A stretch of 64,000 nucleotides of DNA from Vigna angularis (taxonomy: Eukaryota > Streptophyta > Magnoliopsida > Fabales > Fabaceae): assembly GCF_016808095.1 (NCBI RefSeq), contig NC_068971.1:50547631-50611630 (forward strand). Direction: 5' to 3'. Below, piece after piece: positions 25,540-40,900 of this stretch. The position numbers were made by a program, and so were the translations under genes. The first letter of the stretch is position 1, and each line of letters starts with the position of its first letter. A model generated the notes under the pieces. The model saw only the letters and a program-made list of their open reading frames with translations, searched no databases and was not told the DNA's origin.

Positions 25540-28500
25540 GGTGGATCCTATGATTGTGTTGCAGAAAGGAAAGAGTATGTGATGTTGTTGATGTTGTTGT
25601 GTTGTGACGACAAGGGGAACGAGGGAGAAGGGTTTAATTAAGAGGGTGAAGAATTAGAGGAAGAGGAGGTTGAAGGAAGGTGCAGGCCAAGGTGCAACAA
25701 ATTTGACCGGACTTGTCCACTCTTTGAGTGATGACAAATGCTTAGTTGGGACTTTACACGCACATATAGAGGGACCCTTCTGATACTCTTTCTCTCTCTA
25801 AACCAACGGCAATACCTAAAAGCTTAAACCACAATCCACTTTATATCTCTCTTTTTATTTTTTATTTTATTTTTTTATTTGGTGTGGGTTATTCCCTGTG
25901 TATGCACCAGCTACCAATTTCACTTCTAAGTCTCTGACACGTGTCCCATGATTGTTGCTGTATGGTGCTTGTTGATGGTGGTGTACCACGTCACCCCATA
26001 TGCATACGTTTGTGCTGGGAATTGGGATGAAACATGAATCTTTATCCTTCTGAAAAAGATTTTTCTGATATTTTCCCTATTAAAATCTCCCTAATGGGAG
26101 AGTGAAGGGTGAAGTATAAACCTATTCCATTTTAAATGGTAAGAAAAGAAACACAATAAATTAAAATAAAATCTGTATCTATATCTGATAGAAAAAAATT
26201 ATGTCACAAAATCTACATATACAAATGTTGTTCAATGTGATGCCGAACTATTTCCAATATATATAAAAGTTTAGTAAAAGAGAAACTTTTGTTTCTCGAA
26301 AATATGAGTCTGTAAAAAATGTTTTTTTATTTAATATCTTTTTGAAAGAAAAAGGAAAAAATATAAATTTCTCTCTACTTTTTTTGAAAATGGAAAGAAA
26401 ATTAAATTTTTAATAGGTTGCTTTTGCTTACCACAATATTATTAATTATTTAAAAAATAACATTATAATATTGTTTGTAATAATTGAACAGAAAGAAGAA
26501 AAGTCATTTTGTAGTTCAAACAAACAATAAGCATTTAATATTTTAGTCCTGTATCCTTTCTTAATATTTGAGTATTTTTGTTTTACTCCATTTATAACCA
26601 AACATAGAAGAGGTGAGATGGAAAGACATCAAATTTGTTTTTGATTTGGTGGTCAGAAAGTTTGTGATTACAATATAGGTCTGGTAATCAAGCGGGTATG
26701 GTGGAACCGAAAGATTGTAAGCATGTGATCACATGCTGCATTTTGTCTTTTCGAGTCATACACATTTTTATTTTAAAAAACATGCATACAATGAATTTTG
26801 TTTTGTTCTGTATATACATCAACATATTCAAAGTAGAAAACCTAAACAATCACAAACTCTAAGACTGCTGATAATGTACTGTTATGTGGTGTTGTTCATG
26901 CAGCTGTTTGAGCCATCCCTCAATTATTTTAGCATGTTATTTGTTGGCATTGGATTCTCTTTGTGCACTTTTTTTATATATGTTTTCTTTTTGTTACAGT
27001 TATGAATTTAGATTTTGAATCTGTTTGACCAACCGAAAACCATCACTAATATATACAGTGACGGATAAAACGCAGCTTTATTAATGTGTATCTACCTACG
27101 TTATGGTATATATTATAATTCAGATTTTTTTAAAATATCTCAATTGTATTCTATTAAAACATTCCTTCTAAAATAGATAAGTAAATTTGTTATGACGAAT
27201 TTTATATAGACGCACTTTTTTTATTTTAAAAAGTTTAATTTGGTAATATTTTAGCTTCTTCTATGTCTTATGTCAGCCTGGACCAAATGAAAAGAGTTAG
27301 GTTTCAAAGAGTTATAAGGGCTCAATCATCAATCCATTATTTGAATTTATAATGGAGTCAGATACTACTACTAATAATAATAAAATAATTTTAATATAAT
27401 TTGTTTTAAATCATTGTAATCACATAAAAATTTGTAGTTTCGATTTTTAATTTAATAAATTGAATTGAATGTTTTCTTCTTTTTTAAAATTAAGGGATAT
27501 GGTTATGGAAGAGTTTTTTTTTTTTTTCAGATGGGATTATTATGATCTCTGGGAATCGAAGATTTTAAAAGTGAGTAAAATATGTTTGATTGGTAAAAAG
27601 TATTATTTAAAAGTTATATATTTTCTAAAACAAAAATCAAGGTGTAGCAATTTTTGTTATTAAATATTTTGTATAAATATTTTGATTAAATAATATGATA
27701 TTTAATATTTTTTTTTTTAAAACTCGAGAAAGATTCCTATCGCTTTCATAATATGATCTCTGACTAGAAACTTGACACGAAATTATTTTTTGAAAAGAAT
27801 AATTTGTTAAAAATGTTATTTTGAATAAAGTATATGAAACCTATAACACATGCTTTCTAAGCTTAAATTCCATGAAAAAAAATTAAAAAACTAAATATCA
27901 TTAGTATAACTAACAATCAATTTCAACTGGATATGTGTGATTTGTCCAATTTAAATTTTGTTTAAATAATTTTACGCTGATTTTTAAGAAACCAATTTAA
28001 AAAATTAAGTCAATTGTTCTCATATTCAGCATTTGGTCGAATTAATCTAACTAATAAATTCATTCTTACTTTATTTTTGTTTGTTTTCCTCCGCCCTATG
28101 CTATGTTTTATCTCCCTCGAATAAAAAAATAGGTGTAGTCTAATTTTGACAATAAAGAAAACTGCTTACATGTGAAAGGTATATAACTAACAGGAGCTAG
28201 ACAAAAGCAATTTTGGCCTAAACTTGCTGACCAGCTCTATCTTAAATTATACGTTCAAACTGACGTTTTATATCTTTCAATAATTGAAGTAAAGAATGAT
28301 TTATAAGATTTTTTATTTTACGAAAAAATCTTGAAAGGATCATTGAATACCAATTAAAGAAACAACATTTTAATATAACTAATTAATAATATTTAACTTA
28401 TTGAGGATATCAATTTATTAAAATAAGAAATTAGTCAGTTTTGTCCCTTAATTTGAACAGAAAAGCTGTGTATTATATGTTTAAAATTCTACCATGGTTA

Positions 28501-31500
28501 AAATAATAATAATAATAATAATTTAGTGTAATTGAAATAATGAGTTGAAGGTAGTTAGTGAATTAATGTTAGAGAGTAACTGTAGAGAGCAGTTAGTCAA
28601 GCGCGCCAAATATGAAAAAGGAGGGAGTGCAGCAGTCACGCGAAGACACGCAAAAGCCTCCATATGCTTCTAGATACATTGTTACACTATCTTCAATCAA
28701 ACAAATACTTAATACAAAACTTTAAATACTTTATTACGATAGTATTTGTTAGAAGGATAATTGTTATGGTTTATTAATTATGTTTTATGTAAAAAATTGT
28801 TATTTTTATATTAAAGGGATATGAAATTTTTGTTTTATTCTCGTTTTCTTATTCATATTTTTTTTTTACTTTTTCAAATGTTAGTTACACAATTCTTTTA
28901 TATAAAAATAAAAGTCCAAGTAGATAAAATATTATTTTTTAATTATGTAAATATTAAACAAAAGTAGCAACTAATAATTAAATAAATTGTATATAAAAAT
29001 TAAAATAATTAAATATGTGTTCTATGATAAATCAAGAAATTAAAAAAAAATAATATAAGTTTTCTAAATTAACTAATAAATAAAATATGTTTAAGGTCCA
29101 AAACAAATATATATTCAATTTAGAAAGCTAAATGTTATACATAATCATACCTAATCAAATGTAAGAATTTTTTTTTATCATAAACAAACATATTCAAATA
29201 ATACTTACGTTCATTTTATTCCTGGTAATAGTAGAGAAATTTTGTTCATTAAGCCGTCATTTCAATTATATTTTAAAAAAATGTTTTTTTAATACTAGTA
29301 TTATATCCATTTGTTTACTTAATATAAGTAATTTAACCTTTTTTTAAAATGTTAGCTATCGTGAACAAGTATTTAAAAATATGTTATGTAATAAAACTAT
29401 TTTTAAATATGTTTTCTGTCTTTTAAATTAGGAGATTATTTGTCATAGTTTAATTTTTTTAAAAGTTACTTTACTAATTCTAGGAAATGTTTTTTTTAGT
29501 GAGTGAAATTATACATTTGATATAATAAAGATTAGTCACATATATTTGATATAACTTTTAAAAAATTGATAAGAATTTAATATATTATTAATTCTCCATT
29601 TCGGGGATAATGTTACATTTATTCCTTAATTTTATAAAATGTTTTTTAATCTCTAGAATAGACAACGTTGTAACTTTTTTCTAAATGTTACAAATATACT
29701 ATATAACAAAATTATGCTTTTGGTCTTAAAAAACAGGGGCACATTTCATATTTTCATTTTCTAATTAAGAAATATCTTCTCTTTTTTTTTTAGATTTTGC
29801 AAAATGTTTTCTTTAATTCTGAAATTGGACACGTGGGACACACTAATAATGTGACAAATGGTGACCTACTCACTGTTTCAAAATCATCTCAGTCAAAGGT
29901 AACCTTATTCATGTGACTTAAATAACTTTGTCATGAATTTCAAAATCACCGTTCCAAAGATTGTTTTACTCTTAGGTATGTACAACTTCGGTTGTCTATG
30001 TGAGCCATGAGACTTAAATCATTGGATAAATCTCCTTCTTGTAATTTTTTCTTAAGTGTTATTTTTTATATTTTTAAAATTCATTAATTTAGTTTATTAA
30101 CCATTTTTTTCAGAACATTATTTTTAAAAACAAACAAATTTTTAATATCAAAATTCAAAATCTTAAGCAAACCTGTATGTCCAAAAGTTTTAAGTTTGAT
30201 GTAACATTCATTAAGTTTTGAATTAAAAGATACACGTACGCAAGCGTTGTCACAAATAAAATACTCGTTGAAGTCATTGAGTTTCTGTTTTAAACATAAT
30301 TGTTTTTGGACTATATATAAAGATGATAATTCTGCAATGAAAAACTATATCGTACAATTTTCGCGTAAGAAATTATATAACAGATTGGATGAAATAAAAT
30401 TATTACTTTATCTGATACGAGATAAATAATATATTTTTTATTAAAATATATCGTGTAAACAATATAACGTTTATATAATTTACTGTCAATGTCACCTCTC
30501 ACCATAACTTCATTCTTTGATTTAGTTTTGACATAAATGTTCAACTAGAAGGTTGATTTAATATTGTTTGACTTTCACTAAAACTGAGAAAACACATCAG
30601 TTTAAATTCAAATTGGCGACATCATATTAACAGTGATAATATCAAAAGTAAGAATTTCTAGAAGCAATTTCTGTATGCAAAAGGTTTTCAGCTTGAAAAA
30701 TAGGAAAAGTCATAGCTTGTGTGGAAAGTTTTGAATAACCGTGATCTACGTGTGGGCGTTATGTCTAACTTACTTTTTAGAGGTTTCTAAGAGATTTTTC
30801 TTTCCGTAGAGACGTAGTCAATACATATATATCATCATATTAATAAAATATAATAATAACGTGACAAGTCATTAAAAGAAAAAAAAATCCTTTAAAACAT
30901 CTTTTAGCTTGCTCAGAAAACATAACTTTTTTTTTTGTATAAAAAGTTATTGAATCCATGGTTGACCAAACAGATTCTCCCTCCTTTGATCTTATCCAAA
31001 CTCTGTGTTACCAACTTTGGTGTTTTGTACTTTGTTACAACTCTCATGACCAAATGCACATAACATATTGTGAGCTTTATGTTGGAAAACATAAATGACA
31101 AAACACAAAACACAAAACTTTAGTGAGAGTCGATGACGTATGTTAAAGTGTGGGGATCAGATTGAATTGAAACATTAGCTTGAAGATATCATAAAATCCA
31201 ATTCCTCACTGTCTTTACGATGACCTTCTTTATAGCATAAATAATGCATGGCTATTTTTTTAATTATATTTAATGTTTAATAATGAAAGTAAATTTTATA
31301 GAATTGATTAATTTTATATGTTATGTTTTAAATAATAATAATTAAAGTAGTAAATAATAATAAATTATCAAAATCTCGTGTATATATTAATTTAAATCAT
31401 TATTAAATATATTTTTTATAATGATTATAATGTGTTAAGTTTGAAATAGATTAAATAAGTAAATAATTTTGTGTGAAAAGAGTCATCGTATATTAACTAT

Positions 31501-34500
31501 AATAAATAATTTAAATTTTTTTTAGTGAATGATTTAATAGTAAGAAATAACATATAAAAATTAATGTAATAAAGTGATAATTTTAAATATTTTATTTCGA
31601 TTGTATAAATGAGACTTAAATCATAGAAAACTTAAATATTTATAAAATTTGTAAATTTGTATTTCATTCAAAAAGTAATTGTAGATTTGGATTTTGAAAA
31701 AGATAAATAATAAATAAATAAACATATTATAAATATGTGTTACCATATTTTTAATTTTTTTAATATTTATATGCATGTAATTACTTTTAAAAAATATTAA
31801 ATCAATTTTAAGTCATTCTCGTAAACAGGTTCATTCCATAATATTTTCAGACAAAATCAAATATTTTCACACCATCAATATTTAAATATATTGATTGCAG
31901 AAAAATTATTTTAATTGTTCAACCCACAATTAAAACCACTCTTAAAATAAATTACTTATATTTATATATTTGTTGCGTGAGAAAAAGAAAAAAATAAAAG
32001 GAAGGATGAGAAGAAGGAGAGAGTCAATGAAACAATAAAGTAGTGATAACAAACAACAACAATAATTATTTACTATTTTATCTTTTTAATACTTTTTTAT
32101 TTAAATAACTATTTATAATAAAGCTACTTAATAATAATAAATTATATAAATTATTTACTTTATTATAATAATTTTTAATAGAAATTATTTTATAGTTTAA
32201 AAAAATGGACAATGTGTTTCCACTAATTTATTTTAATTTTTAATATGAATATACTATTTTTATGCTTACTCAGGTAAATAGTTTTTGTTTTCAATAAGGA
32301 CTCACAAGTCACTTAAGTAATATATCATTTATTTTAGTACGAATATATGAAGAATTTTCTTGTATTGATCATACGAATTTATTTTTTATTTTTTAAAATA
32401 ATATTTCTAATGGAATAAAAAAATTCAATTTCAACTATCCATTAATTTTCTTTACTTTACCAAACATTGAGTTAGTCATGAAGAATTCGGCTCAAATTGC
32501 TAAAACACTTGTTTGATACAAAATTTAAAGTTCCGCAGAAAAAATTACAAGAGTATATAACTAGAGTAAGAATATCAAGAAAAATAGAAGGAAGGAAGGA
32601 ATTTCTATAAGCCTTATTTAAACTAGCATATTTTTTAAATCGAGGAAATTAAAATAAGAGGAGTAGCAGTTTAACTTTATAAACTTTTTTATTTATATCA
32701 TTATATAAAAGGAAATACGCATTTTGATGTCATATTTTAATTGGATAATTTTATTTTTTATTTTTAATTAATTACTCATAAAAAATCGTAATATTGTATA
32801 TACTTTATGCCTGAAATGACACGTGGTTTTGTTAGTTTTTCTAAAGTTCATTAACCTTTTTTTTATATAGAAAAACCACCTTTCTTTTTCTTTTTTTCTT
32901 CCTGAAAATCCTTTTCAGCATGTCCCCACACTACGTGTTCTTGAGCTAGGGAAGCCAGCAAGAAGAAAAATCGAGATCATAGCGATATATAGTTCCACTC
33001 CATAAGCAATTGAAAAGGACGATTTTCATATGTTTTTGGGGCTAACGGAAATCTTTCATCGGAGAAAAACATCCACTCGTTCCGAATACAATATTGCTTA
33101 GCCAATAGAAAAACCAAATGACAGTGTTGTCACAAACCCAAACGAAGAATCATAAACAAAAATACAATGTATACATTTGCTTCCTGAAAATTGAAACTTG
33201 TGTGCGTGGCAACACGTAACACGTAACACGTACATCACACGGAGAAGTTAGGGATCTGAATAATTACAACAAATTAAGTTAAAAATAAACGAGTTTCTTT
33301 TGAAGAAAGGGACGTGTGGGATACGACACAAGACTTAGTCATTTTTGCATTTAAGATAAGTTTGGACAATAAAATATCTCCTTTGTGTTGCAATGCTTTT
33401 TAAATCGCTACTATTTCCAAAAATCTTCCAATAATGCAAGCCTTATGTGTATTAAGCATTCAAAAATATATTATCATTCAGTGACCAATGACACAATTAA
33501 ACAAAAGTGTCATGTCCATGTATTTAATATTACAAGTTAAATGTCACTCAAACAACCAACCCAAATATATACAGATATCACAATAAAACATAGTCCTTGA
33601 AAACATACTACCATAGCTTTTTAAACAATTATCATCAATCTCAACTTATTATCTTAGTTTTAATCACCATGATACATTATCTAAATTAACCTATCACAAT
33701 TATTTACATAGACATATTAATTTTTTATTTCAAAATATCTTAAATAATATCAATGAGAATAATACATTCAATTTAATTGGTATATAATTTTTATTATTAG
33801 CGTAATCATCAGTTTAAACTAAAATTGTTATCGGTATTTGTTATAAGTCCCATATCAATTAGAGATAAAGCCAATTCATAATTTATAAGTGAATGCAAAT
33901 CTCACCAAACAAACTGGTTTTGTGGAATTTATAACTTATTCTTGAAGAAAACATAACTTCCAAAATTACAAAAGCTTTCACACAACATTTAGAGTACACA
34001 CCTAAAAATCAAAGTATAAGCATAGAATTAACTTGGTAAGAATATTATCCGTATCAATGTTTTTTTAACTTGATCTCCTCCCTGATACCTTTTATACGTT
34101 ATTTAATATAAACTTTATTTTTTAAACTCATAAATTCTGAAAACCGACAATCTCATACCATGTTCTAGATGTAGTTCAAACCCCATTTTCATTGTATTTA
34201 GAATAACCCATTCCCATATGTTAGCTTTTGTTCATCGCTAAGTATTCTTTATTCGTGTTCATCAAATTATTCTTCATTCGTATATGAGTAAGTTAAGTTA
34301 AAGTATTCATCTATTAATTTCATACAAAGCAATAACTCAACTAAAAAGTTTAGCTGTATTAATATAAGTATTGTATAAGATATACATATATTATAAAAAC
34401 ACTTATTCTAATTTGAGTGAATGTAATTTTAAAGTTATTTGTTTTCGCATTCAAAATATAACTTGCAAAAAAAGCTCTAAGTTTTCAACAAGTATATTTT

Positions 34501-37500
34501 AATATAGTAAAATATTATAATGTTTTTCTCCATTTGTAAGAAAACTGTTTATTTTTCAAAGAGAAGAAAACGTCAGACAGGGCCCGTATTTGTTTCATGA
34601 AAAGGATTGAACAGGACTACGTGTGTGTACACAGTATTGATTTTTTTCATTTTAAAAAAATATAAATTTAAAAAATTAAAACTGTAGGAGAAATGTGATT
34701 AATTTATTCAAATAAACAAATAGAAAAGTATAAGCAACATTAATATTATTATTTTAAATTGAGAGTATACGTACAGAGATGGTTGAGATTTATTATGAGA
34801 TTAAAATAACGAATTTGGGAAAACAATTTGACAAAAAGAAATATTCAGAAGTAATAATAATAATCTAAATATTTGAAAATATAAAAATAACTAATAAATT
34901 ACAATACTACACACAAAAAATGAAAGGGATGAATACACCGCAAGTAAATAAGTACTTTCTTTATTTTTTTTATTTCTTTTAATAATATCTCTTTCGTGCA
35001 AGAAATAAATGTTTTTTTTTTCATATAATTTACTCATGAATAGCTTGTAGGCAACGCCATCTATATAGAAAGATTAATACGTGAGTCACATCATAACATA
35101 ACACATATGCCACTCAAGAAGGAACCACAGGACAACTAATTTCAAATTACAAACCACTTTCCTCGTTTGATCCAATTCCCAAATGTTATCTAACCCAACT
35201 GTTAAGAGAACATTCTGGACTGCAACACAAACATTGGGCCTGGCCCACCATTCTTCCTCCCATTGTCATAACTCTCGTTTTCTTAAGTAAAGCCATTAAA
35301 TTCAGATTACCTATCACAAATGGGTGTTTCATCCTGCACCTACAATCCTTTCATTCTGCATCCCAATTTCCACAAATACCCTTTAATTAATAAGATAGTT
35401 TTACATTAACTTTTTTTAGTTGAGGAATTCTATGCATGAATTAAATGAAGCGTAGCGTTTGGGTGAATTGAACGAAGCTTTGAAAGTTAAATATACAATT
35501 TCAAACACATGCACTCCATTTCATTTCTTCTTCTCCTCCTTTGTTGAGTTTTGAGAGATTTGAGAGAGTTTTTAGCTTGGAAGTGTTGGGGACAGTTTGG
35601 ACGTGGAGGTTGGAGGTAGCAAGTGGTAGTTTTATGTTGATGTTTTCTATTATCGCTGGAGTTTTTTTAAAACTCTGCCTTGATGCATGAATTTATATTA
35701 TTGAATTTGGATATGCGATAGAGAGGACATGGGATATCTACGTTCGACGAGAATTATACCTTTAAAAACATTAATGGAATATGAAAATCTAAAAATCAGA
35801 TATCAATATCCGAAGAAAGAATCAGATTTCGACATCCGATATTATGACTTTTGGATATCCATACTCGATTTACATTTTTACAGGATTTTTTAATACGTAT
35901 AATTCTGAAAGCTTTCTATTTTAAATGATGGATTGAAAAAAACAAATCAAATAAATAGCTTGAGAAATGAATGAAGTTATTTTATATTAGAAAAGAAATC
36001 GGATATCAACATCCGATCATGTAACTTTCGGATGTCTATATCCGACTTACGTTTTTACATAACTTTTTAAACTCTTTAGGTGTTTATTCTCAATATCTGA
36101 TTTTATGTGTTTATTTTTCATATATGATATCCGATTTAACATTATACGTTATTTACTTTTGCATTATTCATTTATAACAATTTTTTAAAAAGTTTGTTTT
36201 ATAAAGAATTAAAGAAAACCCGCTGTTAACTTAATTCTAAAGATTGTTTACTAATATATATTTGAATTGTTGAATATGTTTGTTTAGAATATATATTTGA
36301 ATTATTTGAATATATTTGTATTATTTTAGAATGAGTAATTTATTAACTTTTCTTTTGTTTCTTGACATATAAATGTAGATAAGAAGCGATATTTTAATAT
36401 ATAACATAAAGTTAACTAAAAATTTATATATCTATATACATATATTAAGATATTTAATTATTTTTAGTTAATTATTGAAACTAGTGCTTGTTATAATTAT
36501 TTAATCTTGTTAATATAAAATATGCATTTTAAATGTTAATTTTTATAATATAAAAAATGATTATTTATAATTATTTGAATTATTTTTAAGTTTATTATAT
36601 TATTTATAAATGTATAATTTATTGTATTATTTTACGATTTTATAATTTAATTATAAATGTTTAATTTATTGTATTAATTTTTTATTTTGTTAAAAATGTT
36701 GTATATATTATAAAATTAAATAATATATTATTACAAACAAAAAAACTCAAATTTCTAAAAGATTATACAAAATTTAACTAATTATTAAATAATTATAAAC
36801 AAAAATATTTATTTGAAATTAAATTTAATTAATTCAAATTTTTATATAATTATAAATTCATCATATTTTACTGAAAAAGAAAATATGTATGTGTTTGAGA
36901 AAGAGAGAAAATAAGAAGGAGAGATGAAATTCAGAAGAAAAAAATATTTTAGTAGCGTAGCGATAATAAGTGAGAAATATATATTTGTCATTTAGTTTAG
37001 TTATGACCCGATTTAAAAATATTCGAGCAAGAATAAAATAGAGTATGTTTGGACCTTTTCTTAGACAAATCGAATTTTAAGAACTAACTATATTAAATAC
37101 CTACGACTCGTTCATCAATGAAATTCTTATATAGAGAGCATAATTCAATTTTTATTTGTTATAATATTTAAAATTATATTTGTTTACGCAAGGAACAAAT
37201 ATTTATGAAATTGGAACATGGTAGATTCCACTTCAGTTATTTTTACTTTGGTATATCTAGATTTGGAATGAACAATCTTTACTAAGGAAAAAAAAAGCAT
37301 TTTTAAATTCAATCTATGTTAACAATAGTCTTCGTTGCTTCAAATATTTATTAAAAAAATTGTGATTTACTAAATAACTATATATGCTTCAAATAATTAA
37401 GTTTGAAAAAAATAATAAATAAAAAACGGTTAAATTAAGATAAATAGTTACTTAAAAGGTAATACTGCTAAAATAATTAATTTAATTTAAAATTTGTAAA

Positions 37501-37985
37501 TAATAAAATTAGAAAACAAATATTATATTAAAAAAATATACAATTACAAAGGATATTAAATAAATATTAAAATTAATAAAATTATAGCACACTGTAATTT
37601 AATTTCATAAATATTAAATTGAAGGATTTATTTTAACTTATGATAAAAAATTATTAAACATATAAAAATATATATTTAAAAAATAATTATAAAAAATAGT
37701 TATAAAATCTAAAAGATAAAATAATTAATATATGATAACAACAACATAAATAATGAAATGTATACACAAAAATCAATTATTTATCAATTACAAAATCAAT
37801 TCTAAAAAAACAATCCCTTTATCAACAGTTAAATATTAATAGTTATAGATATAGAATAAAAACCAAACAAAATAAAACACATAGATTAAATCGTATTCTG
37901 GCTTATTACGGTAATACCCATGTTTAATCTCGTTACACTTTGATACATTAGGGATGCCATTGGCATATTAGTCCCCCGAACAAAC
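25540..37985. other. 12-kb gene-poor AT-rich region
   Basis: Contains the promoter side of the membrane-protein gene (25540-26100) and then AT-rich DNA to the kinase gene. The reading frames here are short, lack splice partners and resemble nothing known. The only organised structure I found is a cluster of short palindromes at 35732-36145. The base composition suggests old degraded repeats rather than genes. Confidence 0.6.
35732..36145. repeat. Cluster of ATCGGAT...ATCCGAT palindromes
   Basis: Related short inverted repeats recur about 35795-35813, 35821-35840, 35998-36017 and 36028-36051, with weaker copies at 35732, 35853 and 36126. The clearest is ATCGGATATCAACATCCGAT at 35998-36017, where ATCGGAT pairs with ATCCGAT across six bases. 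A larger segment (about 35820-35895) recurs as 35997-36070 with a period of 177 bases, each followed by a TTTTTACA stretch. Confidence 0.7.
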
Positions 37986-40900
37986 ATGGCCTGGTTATGG
38001 CGCGCAGGTGCCAAATTCTCTCTGGTTGCCTCTGCCGTTGGCGGCGGAGTCACCACGGCGCTCATTGCCACTTCCGACGACCCCGAGACGGCTCTCAAGC
38101 TTTGCGCCACCGTCCCACATCGCCTCTTCCGCGACGCGGTCACGGCTGCTAACATTGCTTTCGGTACTTTCGATCTAACTCAACCTCCTTTGTTCTCGAG
38201 AACTTTCTATGAACGCTTATTCAATCTTCCTTTTGTCTTTTTGCTGCTTTTCCAATTCAATTTTCCGCCTCATGAAATCGATTACTAAAGCGTGTTTACT
38301 GATTAGTTGTTAAGACAATTGAACTTGTTGGAAACTTATGTACGTTTGCAGTTTAGGCTAAAATGGTTCAATAATTAGATTTATGTGCGATTCTTTACTG
38401 AATTATGGATTGTTGAGTAAACTATCCTTCTAGCTTCTCAAATTTTACCGCGCTCTCAAAGCAGTCTCCAAAACTAACGAAATTGCATTCCTACAATCAA
38501 ATTAATAAAAAATTCAAAAAATGTATCACTTAAGATATAATATTATTATATATGTTTAGAGACTAAATAATAATAAGCGGTTAAATTTCGAGACTTTGAT
38601 GAAGCAATTGATTACTTTAGAGAGTAGTTTGAATTTTCTTAAAATTTATACATTAATGTAACAGGCCGTTAACTTTCAAGGACAAAGTGGTGATTTACTC
38701 AATTATGATTTGTGTGATTGTGTTGTTTGTGTGGGATAGTAAACATATTTTTCACTTGAAAATGAAGCTTGTATTACTAAAGCTGGTTATGATTTTGTTT
38801 TATTTGAAGATTATGAATATTCACTGTGGGGACTGCCGGAAGGGAGTATTGAGAGGGAGAGAATCAAGCATGAAGTTCACCTCAGGTCAGCACAAAAGCT
38901 TCAAGACCTTTGTTTTAAGAATGGAGGGGTTTATATCAAGCTTGGGCAACATCTTGGGCAATTGGTATGATCTGATTTCCCCTCCTATTGATTTTGAAGA
39001 GAAAAATAGATACAAAGACCATCGACTTCTTTAATTTCTGTTGTTGTCCATCTATTGCACATTAGGCAATGATGAGTTGTTTGATTATTTATTTATTTAC
39101 AGGAATATTTAGTTCCTCAGGAATATGTTCAGACAATGAGGGAATCTATGCTAAATAAATGTCCAGTTTCTTCCTATGAGCAAGTATGCAACGTATTCAA
39201 GAAAGAGCTTGGTGATACTCCAGATAAAGTATATATTATTTGTTTCACTCCTAATAGACAAAGACATTGTTTTTGTTTAGTTAGTTTCCTTGGTGATTGA
39301 TTTTGTCTATTGCTGTGAATGAGTTTTTCTTTTTAATGTAGATATTTTCTGAGTTTGATCCGGTTCCAATAGCAAGTGCTTCCCTTGCACAAGTTCATGT
39401 AGCTCGCATGCATGATGGACAAAAAGTTGCTGTCAAGGTTCTGCTTATTGCTAATATTTTGTTATATGTGTGAAAAGAGCATTTTGGATCAGTTTGATTC
39501 TATGTCAGTCTTAATGCTTTATTTTAATTTTATTTTTCTTATTTGTATCTATCAATGAATTTTCAGGTTCAGCATACTCACATGACTGATACAGCAGCTG
39601 CTGATCATGCCACTGTGGAATTGGTTGTAAACACATTGCACAGATTTTTTCCCAGTTTTGATTATAGGTACAGCTTTGATACTATTGGCAGTGAAATTAC
39701 CATCATCATTATTGTGGGAAGTTTTAAAAGCCATTTGATGGACGAATGCATTTAATTATTGGAAAAATGAATGGTCTACGTTGTCTCTATAGCTATAGTT
39801 TTTATGTCCCCAGTTTCTATAGGTTGCTATGTACTGATCGTTTAGTAATGTTCTGTTTACTTCTGTCTACAGGTGGTTGATTGATGAGATTAGCGAAAGT
39901 TTGCCCAAGGCAAGTTGATATTTAACTCTGAAGCAATATGTATGCCTAAAAATATAGCCATGCTCATTTAGTGTATTATGTTTAGTGGACTGGTTTAACT
40001 TTCAAGATTGATTTCGTTGTTTATTATGGTTATGTACTCCTTTAGTGTTGGAATAAAGTGAATGTATAGTTAAAATCATTTAACCAAAATTTGTCAGGAA
40101 CCTTAAATACATGTTGAATTCAATTATATTATGATCATATTAATAAGCAAAGTCATTATTTTCCTTTTAACAAACCAATATGTAAATTGTTTAACAAATA
40201 AGCCACAGGGGTCAAAGAAAACCTAGGTTTGGAAAAGTCCAAGGTTTTATGCTTACCTCCCCCCTAAAAAGAAAAATAATGTAGGGTAAAATGTTACTTC
40301 TTTCTTTGGTTTGGAAAATGTTGTTTAAAATATTGTGGATTTAAGTTTGATAATCCTCCGGTATGTTTCATACTTTATAGGTTTCAAGTTAGGATTAAAT
40401 CTTATCTTTAGTTTCTGTTAGTTTCAATTGACTTTCTCTATTGTCTTTTGAGGTCGGAGGTGAGATCAAATATTTGAATTTCATTCATAAATTCATTTGG
40501 TTCCATTACATTGCATTAAAGCCTTTATCTGTTTTTCTGTAGATGTTGTCTAAAATGTATTTACTTATCTTGTTAACCTTATTATATTTTATTCATTCAT
40601 GACATGACATTCACAATATTTTGCTTGCGTAAGATTATTTCGAGAAACATGTATAACCATACCTCAATTGTTATGGCTACGAGATATGATGTTCTAGCAT
40701 GATTAATATTTGTTTACTCGTAAAATTTGCTTTGAGATATGTTGGATTTTGGAATTTTATGTTTCTCATTCATCATTATTAGATTCCGTTTTATTTTCTT
40801 CATTTTTTCCCTGTTTTCTATTTACTTTCCTAACATTATTACTGCAGGAATTAGACTTTTTAACTGAGGCAAAGAACAGTGAGAGATGTTTGGATAACTT

